This document shows positions 5,764 through 9,219 of a DNA stretch of 9,219 nucleotides, piece after piece (the stretch's first letter is position 1; each line of letters begins with the position of its first letter). The position numbers were made by a program, and so were the translations under genes. This DNA comes from JBAVQS01 sp049694275 (lineage in GTDB: Bacteria > Chloroflexota > Anaerolineae > UBA4142 > SHND01): the NCBI GenBank assembly GCA_049694275.1, contig JBAVQS010000033.1:1-9219 (forward strand). The letters run 5' to 3'. The notes beneath the pieces are model-generated. The model was not told where the DNA came from. It saw only the letters and a program-made list of their open reading frames with translations, and did not search any database.

Positions 5764-7089
5764 ATGCCTGATAAAGACGAAGCGCTATTTTTTGACGAAG
5801 TGAGTATCGAGGTCAAGGGCGGAAACGGAGGGAACGGCGTGGTCGCGTTTCGGCGCGAAAAGTTCATCCCTCGCGGCGGACCTAGCGGCGGCAGCGGCGG
5901 ACGCGGCGGCGAGGTCATTATTACCGTTAACCCACACGCGAACACCCTCATCGGCTTTAGGCACCGCAAGCATTTCGAGGCCGGCCGGGGCGAACACGGG
6001 AGCGGCAAGGACCAGAATGGCCACCGCGGGGAGGATGTCATCGTCGAGGTCCCGCCGGGTACGCTGGTTCGTGACGCCAATACCGGCGCAATGCTCGGAG
6101 ACCTGATTAGCCCTGACCAACAAATCGTCGTCGCGCACGGCGGACGCGGCGGACGCGGCAATTCGGCGTTTACCAGTTCCACCAACCAGGCCCCGCACTT
6201 TTCCGAAAATGGCGAGGAGGGGGAATCGCGCCGGCTGCGCCTCGAGCTCAAGCTAATCGCCCATATCGGCATTGTGGGCGAGCCGAACGCCGGCAAGTCT
6301 ACGTTTCTTGCCTCGGTTACGGCAGCCCGTCCCAAGATCGCCGATTACCCCTTCACCACGCTGACCCCCAACCTGGGAGTAGCACTGGTTGACGACCGCG
6401 ACCTGGTTTTGGCCGACATTCCAGGGCTGATCGAAGGGGCGCATGAAGGCGCGGGCCTCGGCGACCGCTTTTTGCGCCACATCGAGCGCACGCGGCTCCT
6501 CATCCACCTGGTCGACGGCTCGCGCCCCAATCCAATCGCCGATTTCGATACCATCAACCACGAGTTAGCGGGATTCAGCGCAATGTTGGCAGACAAGCCC
6601 CAACTGCTTGGTTTCAACAAGATGGATCTCCCCGAAGCGCAAGCAAACCTGGACGGCGTCCGTCGCGAGCTTGCCCGGCGCGGCGTCGAGCTCATCCCTA
6701 TCTCGGCGGCGACCGGCGAGGGGGTACGTGATCTGCTTCGCCGCGCAGCCCAGCTCCTTCAAGCGCTCCCACCGCCCCGGCCAGAGCCGGAAGAGAGCAT
6801 ACCGGTTTTTACCGCCAGGCCGGATGAGAATGCCTTTGAAATCGCACACGAAACCAGCACCGGCAAAAAGGGCAAGCCTATGCAAATCTATTACGTGCGC
6901 GGCATCAAGGTCGAGCGCATTATCTCTATGACGAACTGGTCGCAGGACGAAGGCGCAGCCCGCGCCCATCGCGTCCTCCAGGCAATGGGAGTGACCGAAG
7001 CGCTCCGCGCGGCCGGAGTCAAAGAGGGCGACACGGTCCGGATCGGTGAGACCGAGCTCGAATGGAACGAAGGAAACGTCGTGTACTAG
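5764..7089 (+). CDS. obgE: Ribosome-assembly GTPase Obg/CgtA
   Basis: Obg is an essential GTPase that binds the 50S ribosomal precursor and responds to nucleotide levels. The 441-residue product has three domains. The N-terminal glycine-rich Obg fold (residues 8-165) shows KGGNGGNGVVAFRREKF and GGPSGGSGGRGG. The G domain (about 166-335) has G1 GEPNAGKST 172-180, switch I DYPFTTLTPNLG 194-205, G3 DIPG 218-221, G4 NKMD 285-288 and G5 SAATGEG 314-320. The C-terminal OCT domain (about 345-436) ends in GDTVRIGETELEW. The ATG at 5764 has only a weak GGA (5753-5755) as ribosome binding site, with a TAA immediately before it that may end a leader ORF. nadD follows after 8 bases, a neighbour relation seen in many bacteria. 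Confidence 0.97.
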   Translation: MPDKDEALFFDEVSIEVKGGNGGNGVVAFRREKFIPRGGPSGGSGGRGGEVIITVNPHANTLIGFRHRKHFEAGRGEHGSGKDQNGHRGEDVIVEVPPGTLVRDANTGAMLGDLISPDQQIVVAHGGRGGRGNSAFTSSTNQAPHFSENGEEGESRRLRLELKLIAHIGIVGEPNAGKSTFLASVTAARPKIADYPFTTLTPNLGVALVDDRDLVLADIPGLIEGAHEGAGLGDRFLRHIERTRLLIHLVDGSRPNPIADFDTINHELAGFSAMLADKPQLLGFNKMDLPEAQANLDGVRRELARRGVELIPISAATGEGVRDLLRRAAQLLQALPPPRPEPEESIPVFTARPDENAFEIAHETSTGKKGKPMQIYYVRGIKVERIISMTNWSQDEGAARAHRVLQAMGVTEALRAAGVKEGDTVRIGETELEWNEGNVVY

Positions 7090-7097
7090 TCGACGAT

Positions 7098-7694
7098 ATG
7101 CGGATTGGCGTTCTTGGCGGGACCTTTGATCCACCGCACATCGGCCACCTGGTCATTGCCGAAGCAGCGCGGAGCAAGCTCGGGCTGTCTACGGTCTATT
7201 TCATCCCGGCCCGCCAGCCCCCTCACAAACTGGACCAACCCGTTACACTGATGGAACATCGCCTTGCCATGCTGCGGCTGGCGCTGGGTGACAATCCGTT
7301 TTTCACGCTCTCACTTGTCGAGGCCGACCGCCCTGGGCCGTCCTACACCGTCGATACGATTCGAGAGCTAGGCCAGGAATCTCCAACCGGGACCGAGATT
7401 TTTTTCATCGAGGGGACGGACTCGCTCGCCGCGTTGCCAACATGGCACCGCCCGGCGGAACTGATCCAACTGTGCAAACTGGCAGTATTACAACGCCCGG
7501 GATACCGTGCCGATATGCAAGCGCTTCAAGCGCAGTTTCCGGGGATCCGCAGTCGGGTGGTCTTTATCCATTCGCCCGAGCTCAGCCTCTCGTCCCACGA
7601 ACTCCAGGATCGATGCCGCGCCGGCCGGCCGCTCAAATATCTAGTCCCCGACGGCGTCGCCGATTATATTGCAGAGCATACACTCTATCGATGA
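7098..7694 (+). CDS. nadD: Nicotinate-nucleotide adenylyltransferase
   Basis: NadD joins nicotinate mononucleotide and ATP to form deamido-NAD (EC 2.7.7.18), the common step of de novo and salvage NAD synthesis in the cytoplasm. The 198-residue product begins with the nucleotide-binding GGTFDPPHIGHL (7-18), followed by PARQPPHK (37-44), SYTVDTIREL (82-91) and GTDSLAALPTWHRP (106-119; the family usually reads GADSL). The C-terminal motif usually written ISSTxIR is LSSHELQDR here (164-172): Thr is replaced by His and the first Arg by Gln. The frame is open up to an ATG at 7062 inside obgE, but 7098 gives the family N-terminus. There is no Shine-Dalgarno near it, so translation is probably coupled to obgE, whose stop is 8 bases upstream. 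rsfS, often next, is absent. Confidence 0.93.
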   Translation: MRIGVLGGTFDPPHIGHLVIAEAARSKLGLSTVYFIPARQPPHKLDQPVTLMEHRLAMLRLALGDNPFFTLSLVEADRPGPSYTVDTIRELGQESPTGTEIFFIEGTDSLAALPTWHRPAELIQLCKLAVLQRPGYRADMQALQAQFPGIRSRVVFIHSPELSLSSHELQDRCRAGRPLKYLVPDGVADYIAEHTLYR

Positions 7695-7744
7695 TTTCGA
7701 ATTTGGGTTATTCTCATCTGAAACCCGATGGTAAAAGTCTCTCT

Positions 7745-7750
7745 GGGAGG
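7745..7750 (+). promoter_or_regulatory. Ribosome binding site fixing the amidohydrolase start
   Basis: GGGAGG lies 9 bases before the ATG at 7760. The same frame also contains an ATG at 7691 that overlaps the nadD stop as ATGA and would add 23 residues (MISNLGYSHLK...). That added stretch does not resemble the family, and only 7760 has a good Shine-Dalgarno. Confidence 0.7.
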
Positions 7751-7759
7751 AAATCTGAA

Positions 7760-8479
7760 ATGCAGCTAGCCGACATCTCATGGGACCAATGCCAGGAATA
7801 TCTCACCTATGATAATCGCATCCTGTTGCCCATCGGCGCTACCGAAGCGCACGGGAGACACCTCGGACTGGGATGCGACCATATTCTGGCGGAGGCTATC
7901 GCGCGACAAGCCGGAGAGCAGACCGGCGTCCTCGTGGCGCCCGTCCTCGCTTATGGCATGTCCTATCACCTGACGAAATTTCCGGGCACCCTTTCCCTCG
8001 CGCCCGCCACACTCGTGCTCGTCCTCCGGGATCTGCTGTACGCGGCCTATCAATATGGATTCCGGCGCATGGTCGTGGTCAATGGGCACGGCGGCAATGA
8101 CCCCTCCCTCTCCAGCGCAGCGGCAGACCTCGGAAGAGAGTTCGCAGACCTGCGCATCAAGAACCTGACCTGGTGGACCGAGCCGGCGGTGGCACAGCTT
8201 GTGGACCAGGCCGCCGGTTCACAGCGTGGCACTCATGCCTCGACGCACGAAACGGCATTCCTGATGGCAACGCGGCCTGAGGCGATCCATATGGACCGGG
8301 TCGCCAGGCGGGATGCGCCGGTCGAGCCGAGCCGCGATCTGATTAACCCACGCATGTTTGCGGAGAAATACCCGGACAGCGTCATGGGGCTCGCCCCGTT
8401 ACGCGCCACCCCCGAGCTCGGCCAGCAAATCTTGAGCATCGCCGTCGACCTCTGCGTACAAGAGTTGGGAAACTGGTAA
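7760..8479 (+). CDS. Creatininase-family metal-dependent amidohydrolase
   Basis: The 239-residue product has the creatininase fold signatures. LLPIGATEAHGRHLGLGCDH (22-41) supplies the likely metal ligands E29, H31 and D40. NGHGGN (108-113) supplies H110, and GTHASTHETAFL (157-168) supplies a late Glu (E164), as in the HAGExET motif of the family. FPGTLSL (74-80) is also typical. Family members cleave cyclic amides or related C-N bonds; they include creatinine amidohydrolase, a formamidopyrimidine deformylase of archaeal flavin synthesis, and the mycofactocin peptidase MftE. No mycofactocin or flavin genes are near, so the substrate cannot be named. It starts 65 bases after nadD with its own ribosome binding site and precedes a TIM-barrel gene by 57 bases, suggesting a small catabolic pair. 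Family assignment is firm, function open. Confidence 0.88.
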   Translation: MQLADISWDQCQEYLTYDNRILLPIGATEAHGRHLGLGCDHILAEAIARQAGEQTGVLVAPVLAYGMSYHLTKFPGTLSLAPATLVLVLRDLLYAAYQYGFRRMVVVNGHGGNDPSLSSAAADLGREFADLRIKNLTWWTEPAVAQLVDQAAGSQRGTHASTHETAFLMATRPEAIHMDRVARRDAPVEPSRDLINPRMFAEKYPDSVMGLAPLRATPELGQQILSIAVDLCVQELGNW

Positions 8480-8536
8480 TTCCCGACCCTTACAAGTCAC
8501 GTCCTTGTTTGCACACGCAATCGAGCAATCTCTGAC

Positions 8537-9219
8537 ATGCCAATCTCTCTCAGCACGGCCAGTCTGTATATCTATCCCTTGCGCAAGACATTCGAGCTCG
8601 CCAAACGCGCAGGGTTCGACGGCGTCGAACTGGTCATCAGCCCCGAGGTTGAATGGCGCGGCCCGGAATATGTCCGGCGGCTCTCAAACGAGTACGCGCT
8701 GCCCATCCTAACCGTTCATCCACCCCTCCTGGGATTCCCCGGCTGGAGACAGATTCATACCAGCATCGCCCCCTATTTCGACAAGGCGGTGCGCATCACG
8801 CGCGGGGTCGGCGCGCCACTGATGGTCATCCATATGCCGCGCGCCCAAAAGATCGACGACCCGGTCGGACATGATTTTGTCGACAAGGTCGTCAAGGCCC
8901 AAACGTCACACAACGGGGACATGCCCCGGCTGGCGCTGGAAAACATGAGCCGGTTCATCAAACGCGATTCCGGCTATATCCTCCGCACCCTGCCAGACCT
9001 GCGCGCTTTTGCCGACGAGTACGATTTCCCGATGACGCTCGATACGGCGCACGTTGGCACCTGGGACCTCGACCTGCTCGATTCGATCAACTATTTCGAT
9101 GGACGGCTTGGGAACATCCATTTTAGCGATCTTTGCGAGGCGCCCGAATGGGTGATGAAACGCCCCCGGTTACACTCGTATCTGCGCCAGCACCAACTCC
9201 CCGGCGCCGGGCATCTCCC
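8537..9219 (+). CDS. Sugar isomerase/epimerase-like TIM-barrel protein (3' end outside window)
   Basis: The frame is open from ATG 8537 to the window end, 227 full codons. It matches the xylose isomerase-like/AP endonuclease 2 TIM-barrel superfamily: GFDGVELVI (26-34) with E31, LTVHPP (58-63) with H61, MVIHMPR (96-102) with H99, LALENMS (132-138) with E135, MTLDTAHVGTWD (166-177) with D169 and H172, GNIHFSD (192-198) with H195, and the late LPGAGHL. The Glu/His/Asp set would bind a divalent metal. Such proteins isomerise or epimerise sugars and inositol intermediates, or act as endonuclease IV; an endonuclease is less likely because its longer conserved motifs are not evident. No Shine-Dalgarno lies before the ATG. 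The gene probably shares a transcript with the upstream amidohydrolase. Substrate unknown. Confidence 0.85.
   Translation, partial: MPISLSTASLYIYPLRKTFELAKRAGFDGVELVISPEVEWRGPEYVRRLSNEYALPILTVHPPLLGFPGWRQIHTSIAPYFDKAVRITRGVGAPLMVIHMPRAQKIDDPVGHDFVDKVVKAQTSHNGDMPRLALENMSRFIKRDSGYILRTLPDLRAFADEYDFPMTLDTAHVGTWDLDLLDSINYFDGRLGNIHFSDLCEAPEWVMKRPRLHSYLRQHQLPGAGHL

Noticed and set aside
5643..6335. Minus-strand frame of 230 codons opposite the obgE start
   Set aside because: Pro/Ser/Arg-rich antisense shadow of the glycine-rich Obg domain, with no family resemblance.
7062..7097. Upstream start of nadD inside obgE
   Set aside because: It adds a basic 12-residue extension before the standard family N-terminus MRIGVLGGTFDP and has no ribosome binding site.
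7703..7728. Hairpin after nadD (TTGGGTT with AACCCGA) as a terminator
   Set aside because: Short stem with a G-T pair, 12-base loop and no T-run; more likely chance.
7442..7759. Long N-terminal extension of the amidohydrolase frame through nadD
   Set aside because: The extension is out-of-frame nadD sequence; GGGAGG before 7760 and the family N-terminus mark the real start.
8492..8508. ACAAG/CTTGT inverted repeat between the last two genes
   Set aside because: Only five base pairs, followed by just two T residues; not enough to call a terminator or operator.

Overview
The window reads as a chromosomal fragment of a Chloroflexota bacterium, most likely from the Anaerolineae. The grounds are the Thr-Pro-rich linker with a downstream YPAP...W domain in the first gene, the weak or absent Shine-Dalgarno sites in front of several core genes, the moderately high GC of the housekeeping genes, and the style of the core proteins (Rex, Obg with an OCT domain). 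The phylum call is inference from gene style; no rRNA is present.

Layout. Positions 2-619 hold the 3' part of a low-GC gene for a Thr-Pro-linker protein. A hairpin and short direct repeat (624-677) separate it from atpG-atpD-atpC (682-3586), the gamma, beta and epsilon subunits of F1 ATP synthase. atpA, the usual neighbour of atpG, is not there. A 305-base non-coding stretch (3587-3891) carries a 17-bp perfect inverted repeat whose arms are themselves small hairpins, then candidate promoters for mreB (3892-4914). mreB and the convergent rex gene (4958-5581, minus strand) share one strong palindromic terminator, and the rex stop codon lies inside its stem. The divergent region 5582-5763 holds three exact TTGTGAA half-sites in direct orientation at an 11-bp period in front of rex, candidate promoters for both directions, and a possible 18-codon leader ORF whose stop codon touches the obgE start. 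obgE (5764-7089), nadD (7098-7694), a creatininase-family amidohydrolase (7760-8479) and a TIM-barrel sugar isomerase/epimerase-like gene that runs off the end (8537-9219) form a same-strand cluster with short gaps.

How the genes fit together. The left part makes the catalytic head of ATP synthase. The middle contains a cell-shape actin and the NADH/NAD+-sensing repressor Rex. The right part begins with a ribosome-assembly GTPase and the NAD biosynthesis enzyme NadD, so an NAD-ratio sensor and an NAD-making enzyme lie close together, though on opposite strands. The last two genes look like a small catabolic pair of unknown substrate.

The coding content is mostly ordinary core genes and I see no evidence for a new multi-gene system. 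The signals worth a second look are in the non-coding DNA: the Rex half-site array, the nested inverted repeat after atpC, the hairpin junction before atpG, and the leader region of obgE.
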